This document shows positions 45,921 through 53,952 of a DNA stretch of 64,000 nt, in pieces. The stretch is taken from NCBI GenBank assembly GCA_963732585.1, contig CAVSZY010000007.1, positions 105,601-169,600 on the forward strand, read 5' to 3'. Position 1 is the first letter of the stretch. Every line of letters starts with the position of its first letter. Both the position numbers and the translations under genes were made by a program. The notes beneath the pieces are model-generated. The model ran no database searches and was not told where the DNA came from. It saw nothing but the letters and a program-made list of their open reading frames with translations. Origin of the DNA: WLMZ01 sp963732585. GTDB lineage: Bacteria > Actinomycetota > Acidimicrobiia > Acidimicrobiales > Ilumatobacteraceae.

Positions 45921-47654
45921 TGGACACCGGGTCCGAGCCGCTGCACCTGCGTTGGCTTGGGCGAGTCGACCTACGCGGAGGCGTTCGACCTCCAGAGCGC
46001 CCTGTTTCGCCATGGCCGTGGCAATCATCTGCTGCTGCTGGAACACCCGCATGTCTTCACCCACGGGGCTCGGGCCGACGTGGCCAACAACGTCCTCGTC
46101 GACCCGGCGAGCGTCGATGCTCGCCTGATTGCCGTCAACCGCGGCGGCGATGTCACCTATCACGGCCCCGGTCAGGTCGTCGGCTACCCGATCGTCAATC
46201 TCCCGCCGAAGCGGGCCTTTGGCGGCCGGGCGGGTGGCGGGCCATCGGACTCCGTTGCTCATGTCCGCAATGTCGAGCAGTTGGTCATCGACGCGTTGGC
46301 TGAACTTGGCTTAGCCAACGCCGGCCGTCTCGATGGCTATCCGGGCGTGTGGATCGAGGCTGATGGGGCGCAGCCACGCAAGATCTGCGCCATCGGTGTG
46401 CGCATCTCGCGGCGGCGAACGATGCACGGCTTTGCGCTGAACGTCGATCCCGACATGCGCTACATGCGCGACTACATCGTCCCCTGTGGCATTGCCGACC
46501 GTCCGGTGACCTCGCTCGCCGAGGAGGGTATCGAGGCGTCGATGGCCGACGTGGTCAACGTCATCTCGACGCTCGCCGCCGCCCGTTGGGGCGGCGGGCA
46601 GTTGGAGCGCCAAGATGTCGCCTGGCGACACACCCCAGCCGACCTCTCGCCGTTCTCCCGCGGTGAAGGCCCGGGAGCCGTAGTGCGCAGTGCCGGCGAC
46701 CACGGGATCGGCGACGAACCGTCGCTGGGGGCACCGCCGCCGAACTCGTCGGTGCGCCTGCTCGGGCGTCTGGCCCAGGCGGGGGTCAGCGGCGGTGTCA
46801 CCTTGCACGAGCGCAAGCCGGAATGGTTGCGGCCGAAGGTCAGCCTTGGGCAACAGGTGCTGGACACCAAACGAATCGTTCGTGAGCATGGCATGGTCAC
46901 CGTCTGCGAAGAGGCGGGGTGCCCGAATCTCAGCGAATGCTGGTCGGATGGAACGGCGACGTTCATGGTGCTCGGCGAACGGTGCACCAGAGCCTGCGGT
47001 TTTTGCTTGGTCGATACGCACAAGCCGCTGCCACCCGCGCCAGACGAGCCAGTTCGCTTGGCGGAGGCGATCGAGGCGATGGGCCTCGATTACGCGGTGC
47101 TGACAATGGTGGCCCGCGACGATCTCAGCGACGGCGGCATGGCCCACGTCGCCGCCTGCGTCCAAGCCGTGCGCCAGCGTCGGTCGGGCACCCGGCTGGA
47201 GGCGCTGATCTCCGACGTCAAGGGCGATCGCGCAGCGCTCGCCGTGCTGTTCGCCGTGCGGCCCGATGTCGTCAACCACAATGTGGAGACGGTGCCTCGG
47301 CTGCAGCGGGCGGTGCGACCCTCGGCCGGTTATGCCCGCAGCCTGTCGTTGCTGGCGCGGGCCAAAGCAGCCGACCTGGTCGTCAAGTCAGGGCTGATCG
47401 TCGGCATGGGAGAGACCCCCGAGGAAGTCGATGGCGTGCTCTTCGATCTCGCCTCGATCGGCGTCGACATCGTCACCATCGGGCAGTATCTGCGTCCGAC
47501 CTCGCATCATCTTCCGGTGGCCCGCTGGGTGCAGCCCAACGAGTTCGAGCGTTGGAAGTCGCTCGGCGAGTCGCTGGGCATTGGGCATGTCGAGTCGAGC
47601 CCGTTGACCCGCAGCAGCTATCACGCCAACCAAGCCTCTGCTGCGATTCGGTGA
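45920..47654 (+). CDS. lipB-lipA: LipB-LipA fusion: octanoyltransferase plus lipoyl synthase
   Basis: The protein is about 577 residues. The LipB part (1-235) has LHLRWLGRVD at its N-terminus, EHPHVFTHGARAD, NRGGDVTYHGPGQVVGYP, the Lys of RKICAIGVRI and the acyl Cys in IVPCGIADRP. The LipA part (from about 270) has CEEAGCPNLSEC for the auxiliary Fe-S cluster, CTRACGFC (CxxxCxxC) for the radical-SAM cluster and SSPLTRSSYHA with the RSS motif. No stop separates them, so octanoyl transfer and sulfur insertion are on one chain. ATG 45920 overlaps the E2 stop. One extra base near 45970 appears to break the N-terminus; otherwise TTG 45957 would be the start. Confidence 0.88.
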
Positions 47655-47708
47655 CAATCGGCGCCGGCGCGTGCTCGGCGCGCTGCTATCGGTGTCAGTA
47701 TTCCCCGA

Positions 47709-48953
47709 ATGCGATTCGACGACATCGATCCCGACGAGCGTGAAGATGCCCTGGCCCGTCGCCGTCGGCGGGCTCGGGTGCTGCTCAGCCTCGGCGCGCT
47801 CGCCGCGCTGTGCCTCGGTGGGCTGGTGGCCTGGAACCTTCGTGACGACGGATCGGCGCTCCCGTCGGCCACCGATCCGACGCTGCCCGTGGAGGAAACC
47901 GATCCACCGATTGTCGACGATGTGCCATTTCAGCCGGGTCCTCAGGACTATCCGCTGACCTGGACCGACTACCAGGGTGAGAAGGCTGAACTCTTGGCGC
48001 AACGGAGTACGGCGCAGGACATCTCCGTCTGGCTGCATGCCACGCAACAGTTCATGATTATGGATGGCGGGCCGCGGTTGGTTCATCAGTCAGTGACACA
48101 GACAACGCAGGCCCCGCTGCAGTCGGGATGGGTGCCCGAACCGTGGTGCAACGCCATCGGCCAGTTCCGGGTGACGATGCGCCATCGCAACTCGGTGGGC
48201 TCGTCGATGGGCGGGATCTACGACGAACCTCACGACGGGGTCGCGGCCTCGTTGTTCAGCAGCGGCTACGCCGAGGGCGAGCCATTCTGGGTGATGGTCT
48301 TGCAGGTCAGCCAGACGATCACATCGGCCAGCGTTCGTTTCAGCAACGGAGCGGGCGACGCCGCGCCCCCGAAGGATGGTTTCGTCATCCTTGCCGGCCT
48401 TGGACGACCGGAACCACGATTCTCGGTGACTGTCGAGGACGCCGCCGGACCACGCGATCTTTCCAGCGCCGATCTCAACGCCGCGCTCCCTGGGAATCGG
48501 GCATGGATGCTGGCCTGCAACCCGCCGGTGCCCACCTTGCCTGAACCCGGCGAACAGCCGGTCGACGCCGCTGCTGTCGAAGAACTCGTGCGCCAACGAG
48601 TCACGGTTCTCTATGACCGCGTGATCGATCCTGCCGACAAGCCAGCGGATTTGCTCGACTCCCGTGAAGGCATCGACGAAGCGCTCGCTGCCGTTGCGGC
48701 TGGCCCGTTCGCCGACGCTGCGATCGGCTCGCAGCTGCAGATCGACGGCATCGTCTTTACGTCGCCGACGCAGGCCTGGTTCGAGTACACATTGCTGACA
48801 ACCAGCGGCAGCTTCTCGGGACGGTTTGGCTACGCCAACTTGATCGACGGGTCGTGGCGAATTGGGCGTGCCGTGCTGTGCCAGGATTTGATGCTCGCTG
48901 GTGCCGCCTGCAATCCGCCGGTCGACATGGTCGTGCCGCCGGAGGGTGGCTGA
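47709..48953 (+). CDS. membrane-anchored protein, paralogue of the next gene
   Basis: The protein is 414 residues. A short cytoplasmic N-terminus (FDDIDPDEREDALARRRRRARV) precedes one membrane segment (LLSLGALAALCLGGLVAW). The extracellular part has a Pro-rich linker and a beta-rich region with an AWMLACNPPVPTLPEPGEQP segment. A C-terminal ~120-residue unit follows (VTVLYDRVIDPADKPADLLDS, VFTSPTQAWFEYTLLT, GRAVLCQDLMLAGAACNPP). It matches the following gene in length, topology and the IDPDE start. The function is unknown. Confidence 0.75.
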   Translation: MRFDDIDPDEREDALARRRRRARVLLSLGALAALCLGGLVAWNLRDDGSALPSATDPTLPVEETDPPIVDDVPFQPGPQDYPLTWTDYQGEKAELLAQRSTAQDISVWLHATQQFMIMDGGPRLVHQSVTQTTQAPLQSGWVPEPWCNAIGQFRVTMRHRNSVGSSMGGIYDEPHDGVAASLFSSGYAEGEPFWVMVLQVSQTITSASVRFSNGAGDAAPPKDGFVILAGLGRPEPRFSVTVEDAAGPRDLSSADLNAALPGNRAWMLACNPPVPTLPEPGEQPVDAAAVEELVRQRVTVLYDRVIDPADKPADLLDSREGIDEALAAVAAGPFADAAIGSQLQIDGIVFTSPTQAWFEYTLLTTSGSFSGRFGYANLIDGSWRIGRAVLCQDLMLAGAACNPPVDMVVPPEGG

Positions 48954-48954
48954 A

Positions 48955-50163
48955 ATGGCCCGGATCGACATCATCGATCCCGACGAGGCCGACCCCTGGC
49001 GGCGCCGACGCCGCATTCTGCGCAACACGGGTTTGCTGGTCGTCACGGCGATCGTCGGGTTCGCAGTGGTCGCCGTTATCAGCAAGCGCAACGACGACGA
49101 GGCGCAACCTGTCGTCACCGATGCCGTGGTTGTCACTGATCCGACCGAACCGCCACCCGAGCCGCAACCGTTCGAGCCGCGCCCTGTGGACCCGTTGGCC
49201 TTTCCTGACATGGGCAGCGATTACATCGGCGAGCCGCTCGAACTGCTTTCCGAACGCAAAGTTGGTGAGGTCACCGTCCGGGCCCAGGTTGTGACCTGGG
49301 ATGGGATGGAAGAACAATTCGCCCCCGTCGGCGAGCCGCAGGGGTGGGTCGCTGCCGCCTGGTGTTGGCCAACAAACCGTTCATTACGGGTCACGATGCA
49401 GCGTGGCGACTCGGTGTCGACGGCACAAATGCCCTTTCTCGACGAGGCCAGACCGCCGTTGACTGCTGCGTTGATGGTGCCCGGCGAAGCCGACGGCACC
49501 CCCTACCGGGTTGTGGCAGTGCTGACGGCACCCGGCGTCGCCAGCGTCGCGGTCCGCTTCCCCGAAGGTGGCAGCGACGAGGCCAAGGTGGACAACGGCG
49601 TGGCGTTACTGACCGTTCCAGGAGGACAGGTTGGGCGCTTCGTGCTCTCGGTCGTCGCCGCCGACGGCACCGTCAACGAGATGCCCAGCACGGAGATCCC
49701 CCGGGAAGGTGATGAGGCCTGGAATGACGCGTGTACGCCGCCGCCCCCGGAGTTACCGCCACCTGGCGTGCAACCGGGCAATGTCGCCGCCAACACCGCC
49801 GAGATCGAAACGCTCGTCGCCGAGATGCAGGCCGTGTTGCGCCAAGAGATCCCGCTCGACGAAGGTCTCTTCTTCGACACGGAGGTCGCCGCCAGTTCGT
49901 TGCAGATGCTGATCGACAGTGGGCTGGCTGAATTGGGTCGCCAGGTGTTGGTGACCGTCGAGGAACTGGTCTTCACCAGCCCGCAACAGGCCTGGTTCCG
50001 ATACCGGATGGCGCTACCAGGAATTGGCGAACCGATGGGTCAGGCATTGTTCGGTATCGCCGAGCTGCGCGATGGCCGCTGGTTGTTGGACGAGCGGATC
50101 TGGTGCTCGATCAGTCCGATGGGTTGTGCTCAGGATGGCCCTATTCAACCCCCGGCGGGCTAG
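48955..50163 (+). CDS. membrane-anchored protein, paralogue of the previous gene
   Basis: This 402-residue protein starts at ATG 48955, 1 bp after the stop of its paralogue. It shares the plan IDIIDPDEADPWRRRRRILR, one membrane segment (GLLVVTAIVGFAVVAV), an extracellular Pro-rich linker, a Cys-containing central region (DEAWNDACTPPPPELPPPG) and the terminal unit (LVFTSPQQAWFRYRMA, ERIWCSISPMGCAQ). The pair is probably a tandem duplication. No enzyme motif was seen. Confidence 0.75.
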   Translation: MARIDIIDPDEADPWRRRRRILRNTGLLVVTAIVGFAVVAVISKRNDDEAQPVVTDAVVVTDPTEPPPEPQPFEPRPVDPLAFPDMGSDYIGEPLELLSERKVGEVTVRAQVVTWDGMEEQFAPVGEPQGWVAAAWCWPTNRSLRVTMQRGDSVSTAQMPFLDEARPPLTAALMVPGEADGTPYRVVAVLTAPGVASVAVRFPEGGSDEAKVDNGVALLTVPGGQVGRFVLSVVAADGTVNEMPSTEIPREGDEAWNDACTPPPPELPPPGVQPGNVAANTAEIETLVAEMQAVLRQEIPLDEGLFFDTEVAASSLQMLIDSGLAELGRQVLVTVEELVFTSPQQAWFRYRMALPGIGEPMGQALFGIAELRDGRWLLDERIWCSISPMGCAQDGPIQPPAG

Positions 50164-50330
50164 CGAACGATGCGATGACAATCTCGACCGGATAGCAGGC
50201 ATAGACGGTTTTGCAAGCTGTGTCGAGCGAGCAGGAATACCACCAAGATCGCTGATGCACTTGCTATACGTGGTTGTTGTGTGGTAGAAATCGTAGTTAG
50301 AGGGTTTCTTGACGGATTGGTGGGTCTGTG

Positions 50331-50921
50331 ATGGTTCGGCGGAGTATGCGTTTTGTGGTTGTGTTTGCGCTGTGGGGGGGGTCCCTGTGTGGTGAGTGGT
50401 TGCCGGTGAGCGCGCGGGAGCGTGTTGCTGGTCCGGGGGTGGTGTTGCCTCCGGATATTCGTCCGCCGGTGGTGCCGTTTGTGCCGGGTAAGGGTGTGGC
50501 GATGTCGCCGTTGGTGCAGGCGCGCTCGCAGGGTTTGGGGACTGATCTGGCGCCGGGGTTGGCGCAGGTGTTGGCGCAGAATCCGGGGTTGGCGAAGCGT
50601 CCGTCGGTTGCTGATGGTGCGAGTGAGGTTGCTGTTGGGCGGGGTGGTCGTGATGTGGTTGCGGCTGGTGGGGCGCCGATGGTTGTTGGTGCGGTGTTGG
50701 CCGAGTCGAAGTCGGCGGTGGCGAAGCGGAGCCCGCGGGTGCCCGAGACGGTGCGGGTGGCTGTGGTTGGTGATGTTCGGGCGCAGGCTGCGGGGCTTGG
50801 GGTGTTCGGGTTCTCGGTGAAGGAAACCGGTGTTGGTGGGAGCGGGCGGGCTGCGGTGCGGGTGGCGATGGATTATTCGCAGTTCCGTTACGCGTATGGT
50901 GTAGAGCGCCAGGTTCGTTGA
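50331..50921 (+). pseudogene. 5' part of an RHS/YD-repeat gene, cut by transposon
   Basis: The protein starts at ATG 50331 (GTG 50328 is an alternative) with a signal-like hydrophobic start (RFVVVFALWGGSLC). A low-complexity Ala/Gly/Val-rich region follows. It ends RVAMDYSQFRYAYG, a segment that in actinobacterial RHS proteins leads directly into the YD-repeat core. The last native base is 50899. The tail ERQVR to the stop at 50919-50921 belongs to the transposon. The continuation is at 53953. Base use (many GTG/TTG codons) differs from the upstream genes, as in foreign or rapidly exchanged surface genes. Confidence 0.8.
50895..50899. repeat. left 5-bp target duplication TATGG
   Basis: Identical to 53948-53952 and directly flanking the transposon. 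It encodes TAT GG of the interrupted YGG codons in the RHS gene. Confidence 0.85.
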
Positions 50922-50961
50922 GGATGGTGGGGCTGGTTGGTGACAGGTGTGGTGAGGATGG
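50920..50961 (+). repeat. left-end transposase-site repeats
   Basis: GAGGATGG occurs at 50920-50927 and again at 50954-50961, a 34-bp period. The first copy begins at position 21 of the element. Flanking bases are also alike (GKTGAGGATGGTKGGG). These are probable binding sites for the transposase. Confidence 0.6.
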
Positions 50962-50996
50962 TTGGGGTGGTGGCGGTGAGACTGGTCGCGCAAGGA

Positions 50997-51032
50997 CCCT
51001 CCCGTTGATTCACCTGGCAGTGAACGGGAGGG
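50997..51032 (+). terminator. 10-bp hairpin upstream of the transposon operon
   Basis: The arms CCCTCCCGTT (50997-51006) and AACGGGAGGG (51023-51032) pair perfectly around a 16-base loop and are followed by CCCTTTGGG. The position, inside the left end and before the first gene, suits an element that stops read-through from the host RHS promoter or regulates the operon. Confidence 0.5.
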
Positions 51033-51056
51033 CCCTTTGGGCGCCCGGAGGCACTG

Positions 51057-51644
51057 ATGATCATCGTAGGTATCGATCCGCTCGAAGTCGAGCGTGGGCT
51101 GGTTGCTGGCGAGTTCGACTGCCCGGATTGTTCGGGCAGCGTGCGGCCGTGGGGGTCTGCTCGACGGCGGGTGTTGCGTTGCGCTGAGTCTGTGGAGGTG
51201 TGGCGGCAGCCTCGTCGTGGCCGATGTTCGGTGTGCCGACGTACGCATGTGCTGGTTGCGCAGGATTCGCTGGTCAGACGGCGCGACGAGGTGGGGGTGA
51301 TCGGCGCGGCGTTGGTGGCCAAGGCTGGTGGTGACGGTCATCGGCGTGCCGCCGAGCGGTTGGGGGTGCCCGCGGCGACGGTGCGCGGCTGGTTGCGGCG
51401 GTTCTCGTCGTGGGCTGAGGCGATCCGGGTGTGGTTCACGGTGCTCGCTCATGATCTGGATCCGGTGCTCGTGCCGATCGACCCGACCGGCACGGCGGTG
51501 GGTGACGCGGTCGAAGCGATCGCTGTCGCGGCTCGTGCGGGGGTGTTGCGGTTCGGGCCGTTGCCGCCGTGGCAGTTCACGGTTCGGGCGTCTCGGGGCC
51601 GGTTGTTGTGCAACACGGGTTGCCCCTGGGCGGCCGCTCGCTGA
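51057..51644 (+). CDS. zinc-ribbon/HTH protein (DUF6431-like) of the transposon
   Basis: The protein is 195 residues. A zinc-ribbon candidate is formed by Cys 22/25 (CPDC) and Cys 57/60 (CSVC), with Cys 42 between. A helix-turn-helix follows (RRAAERLGVPAATVRGWLRRF, about 96-116). Similar proteins are found next to DDE transposase plus ExeA-type ATPase pairs in actinobacteria; the DUF6431 name is from memory and not checked. GGAGG at 51047-51051 is well placed for ATG 51057. It may bind target or end DNA, perhaps taking the role of TniQ/TnsD-type proteins, which is speculation. Confidence 0.7.
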   Translation: MIIVGIDPLEVERGLVAGEFDCPDCSGSVRPWGSARRRVLRCAESVEVWRQPRRGRCSVCRRTHVLVAQDSLVRRRDEVGVIGAALVAKAGGDGHRRAAERLGVPAATVRGWLRRFSSWAEAIRVWFTVLAHDLDPVLVPIDPTGTAVGDAVEAIAVAARAGVLRFGPLPPWQFTVRASRGRLLCNTGCPWAAAR

Positions 51645-51703
51645 TTTGAGATCGTCAACCCGTCGCCGAAACCCGGCGGCAGTCGACCCTGAAAGAGGCC
51701 CTG

Positions 51704-53074
51704 ATGAGCGATCGTCGTCGTGATGTCGCCCTGTTCCGCTATTCGTTGATCCGTGAGGCTGCCGACCCGGCGATCTCGCATGCCGAACGCGGTGTGCTCG
51801 TGCGGGAACTCGCTGGTCGCGAACATCACGGTCCAGGCGGTGAACGTGTCCGTGTTGGGCGTTCGTCAGTGGACCGGTGGATCAGGGCGTGGCAGACCGG
51901 AGGGTTCGACGCCTTGTTCCCCCAGACACGCACCGCAGCACCGTTCACCGCGGTTTCGGTGTTGGAACTCGCCGTGAAGTTGAAGTTGGAAGCACCGAAA
52001 CGGACCGCGGCGCAGATCGGCGAGATCATCACCGTGTCCAACGGCTGGTCACCATCGGCGCGCACGATCCAGCGTGAGTTCGCTCGCCGCGGGTTGAACG
52101 TCCACCCCGATGGCACACCGCCGGCGGTGTTCGGCCGGTTCGAAGCCGCTGCTTCGAATGACCGGTGGACCGGTGACGCATTGCATGGCCCGATCATCGG
52201 TGCCCGCAAAGCGTTCCTGTTCGCCTTCTTGGATGACCACTCCCGGGCGTTACCCGGATTCCGGTGGGGTGTTTCGGAGGACACCGTCCGGCTCGAAGCA
52301 GCATTGCGTCATGGGCTCGGCGCCCGCGGGATCCCGAAATCGATCTACGTCGACAACGGCTCTGCGTATGTGTCGGCGCCGTTGCTGCGCACCTGCGCGG
52401 TGCTCGGCATCCGCCTCATTCACTCGAGACCCGGACGTCCCGAAGGCCGAGGGAAGATCGAACGGTTCTTCCGCACCGTCCGAGAACAGTTCCTCGTTGA
52501 GATCTCGGTCAACCCGCCCGCCGATTTCGATGAGTTGAACCGTCTGTTCGTCGCGTGGGTCGAGACCGTCTATCACCACCGCACCCATTCCGAGACCGGC
52601 CAGGCACCGATCGACCGATACCTGGCTGGTGGTCCGTTCATGATCCCGCACCCGGACCGGTTACGTGAGGCGTTCCTATGGTCCGAGACCCGCACCGTCA
52701 CCAAGACCGCCACCGTCAGCCTGCACGGCAACACCTTCGAAGTCGACGGCGCGCTGGTCGGCCGCAAGGTCGAGGTCGTGTTCGATCCGTTCGATCTCAC
52801 CCAGATCGAGATCCGCTACCAGAACCGCCCGATGGGCCACGGTGTCCCCCAGATCATCGGGCGGCACACCCGCCACCCGATGGTCAAACCCGACCCCGAC
52901 ACCGTGCGCCCGGCGACGGGAATCAACTACCTCAACCTCGTCGCCGACCGCCACAACAGCGAACTCACCCGTCTCACCCCGACCATCGATTACCGCGCCC
53001 TGACCGTGACGACCGACCCGACCCAACTCGCCGACCAGATGCAGATCCCCGTCGATGGCGGTGAGGCACTGTGA
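51704..53074 (+). CDS. DDE-type transposase/integrase of the transposon
   Basis: This 456-residue protein has an N-terminal DNA-binding region with a winged-HTH stretch (VRVGRSSVDRWIRAWQTGGF), followed by an IIS domain. The rve catalytic core has the first Asp in NDRWTGDALHGP, the second in IYVDNGSAYVS, and the Glu in GRGKIERFFRTV. Asp to Glu spacing is 35 residues, so D35E. A Mu-type C-terminal beta barrel follows (VSLHGNTFEVDGALVGRKVEV). It cuts the element ends and joins them to target DNA. The stop overlaps the ATPase start by 4 bp (GTGA). Confidence 0.9.
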   Translation: MSDRRRDVALFRYSLIREAADPAISHAERGVLVRELAGREHHGPGGERVRVGRSSVDRWIRAWQTGGFDALFPQTRTAAPFTAVSVLELAVKLKLEAPKRTAAQIGEIITVSNGWSPSARTIQREFARRGLNVHPDGTPPAVFGRFEAAASNDRWTGDALHGPIIGARKAFLFAFLDDHSRALPGFRWGVSEDTVRLEAALRHGLGARGIPKSIYVDNGSAYVSAPLLRTCAVLGIRLIHSRPGRPEGRGKIERFFRTVREQFLVEISVNPPADFDELNRLFVAWVETVYHHRTHSETGQAPIDRYLAGGPFMIPHPDRLREAFLWSETRTVTKTATVSLHGNTFEVDGALVGRKVEVVFDPFDLTQIEIRYQNRPMGHGVPQIIGRHTRHPMVKPDPDTVRPATGINYLNLVADRHNSELTRLTPTIDYRALTVTTDPTQLADQMQIPVDGGEAL

Positions 53075-53886
53075 GCATCGAACTCCTGCAAGCCCACTAC
53101 GGGTTCGCCCGCATGCCATTCGGCAGAGACCTCGCCCCGCAAATGCTGCACCGCTCCACCGGCCACAACGAAGCCGTCGCCCGGATCGGCTGGTGCATCC
53201 AAGAACGAGCCCTTGGCGTCATCACCGGTGAGGTCGGTTCCGGGAAAACGGTGGCGACACGTGCCGCCACCAGCGCACTCGACAACAGTCGAGCAACGCT
53301 GATCTACCTCGGCAACCCCGCCATCGGAGCCCGCGGGATCTACCACGGCATCGTCACCGCCCTCGGTGGTGTCCCCCGATTCCACAAAGCATCACTCATC
53401 CCACAAACCGTTGACCTGCTCGCCGCCGAAGAGAACGAACGAGGCAAACGCGTCGTCGTCGCGATCGACGAAGCCCACCTCCTCACCCCCGACCAACTCG
53501 AAGAGATCCGTCTCCTGACCAACAGCGAGCTCGATTCGAAATCCCCGTTCGCGTGTCTGCTCGTCGGCCAACCGACACTACGCCGACGCATCAAGCTCGG
53601 CATGTTCGCCGCGCTCGATCAACGCATCGCGCTGCGCTACGCCATGCCACCCCTCACCCCCACCGAGACCGGCAGCTACATCGCTCACCACCTCAAACTC
53701 GCCGGCCGAGCCGACACCCTATTCTCCGACGACGCCATCGGGCTGATCCACCAAGTCTCCCGAGGACTACCCCGAGCGATCAACAACCTCGCCGTCCAAG
53801 CCCTCATCGCCGCCTACGCCACCAAGAAAGCCATCGTCGACGAATCCTCAGCACGAGCCGCCATCACCGAAATCACCGCCGACTGA
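53071..53886 (+). CDS. AAA ATPase (ExeA/TniB-like) of the transposon
   Basis: This 271-residue protein has Walker A GEVGSGKT near residues 52-59, Walker B VVVAIDEAHLL, and sensor-like SRGLPRAINNLA near the C-terminus. The N-terminus LLQAHYGFARMPFGRDL is typical of ExeA-type proteins that accompany DDE transposases. Such ATPases select target DNA and activate the transposase. GTG 53071 overlaps the transposase stop by 4 bp, giving coupled translation. Confidence 0.88.
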   Translation: MSIELLQAHYGFARMPFGRDLAPQMLHRSTGHNEAVARIGWCIQERALGVITGEVGSGKTVATRAATSALDNSRATLIYLGNPAIGARGIYHGIVTALGGVPRFHKASLIPQTVDLLAAEENERGKRVVVAIDEAHLLTPDQLEEIRLLTNSELDSKSPFACLLVGQPTLRRRIKLGMFAALDQRIALRYAMPPLTPTETGSYIAHHLKLAGRADTLFSDDAIGLIHQVSRGLPRAINNLAVQALIAAYATKKAIVDESSARAAITEITAD

Positions 53887-53895
53887 ACCCGTCAG

Positions 53896-53927
53896 CAGTC
53901 CTCAGCCAAGATGACGCAGCCATCCTC
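53896..53927 (-). repeat. right-end transposase-site repeats
   Basis: On the minus strand, GAGGATGG at 53927-53920 begins exactly 21 bases from the right tip, mirroring the left end. A diverged copy, GAGGACTG, is at 53903-53896. Confidence 0.6.
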
Positions 53928-53947
53928 ACCCAAGATGTCCGGCAACA

Positions 53948-53952
53948 TATGG
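53948..53952. repeat. right 5-bp target duplication TATGG
   Basis: Right-hand copy of the 50895-50899 target. The RHS frame resumes at 53953. Confidence 0.85.

Larger units (their letters stand above)
50900..53947 (+). mobile_element. 3,048-bp three-gene transposon inserted in the RHS gene
   Basis: The ends are 5'-TGT (50900) and ACA-3' (53947). The 5-bp target duplication TATGG is at 50895-50899 and 53948-53952. Inside are a zinc-ribbon/HTH protein, a DDE transposase and an AAA ATPase in one operon. Each end carries a TGAGGATGG element at the same distance from the tip. The transposase plus AAA ATPase plan resembles TniA/TniB and other Mu/Tn7-type systems that make 5-bp duplications. Deleting the element and one duplication restores the RHS reading frame. 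Confidence 0.9.

Noticed and set aside
44646..46262. 538-codon minus-strand frame over the E2 and lipB genes
   Set aside because: Mirror of the Ala/Pro linkers; the E2 and LipB motifs on the plus strand are decisive.
50160..51452. 430-codon minus-strand frame across the RHS 5' end and transposon end
   Set aside because: It spans the insertion junction, is His/Arg/Pro-rich and matches no family, so it is a shadow frame.
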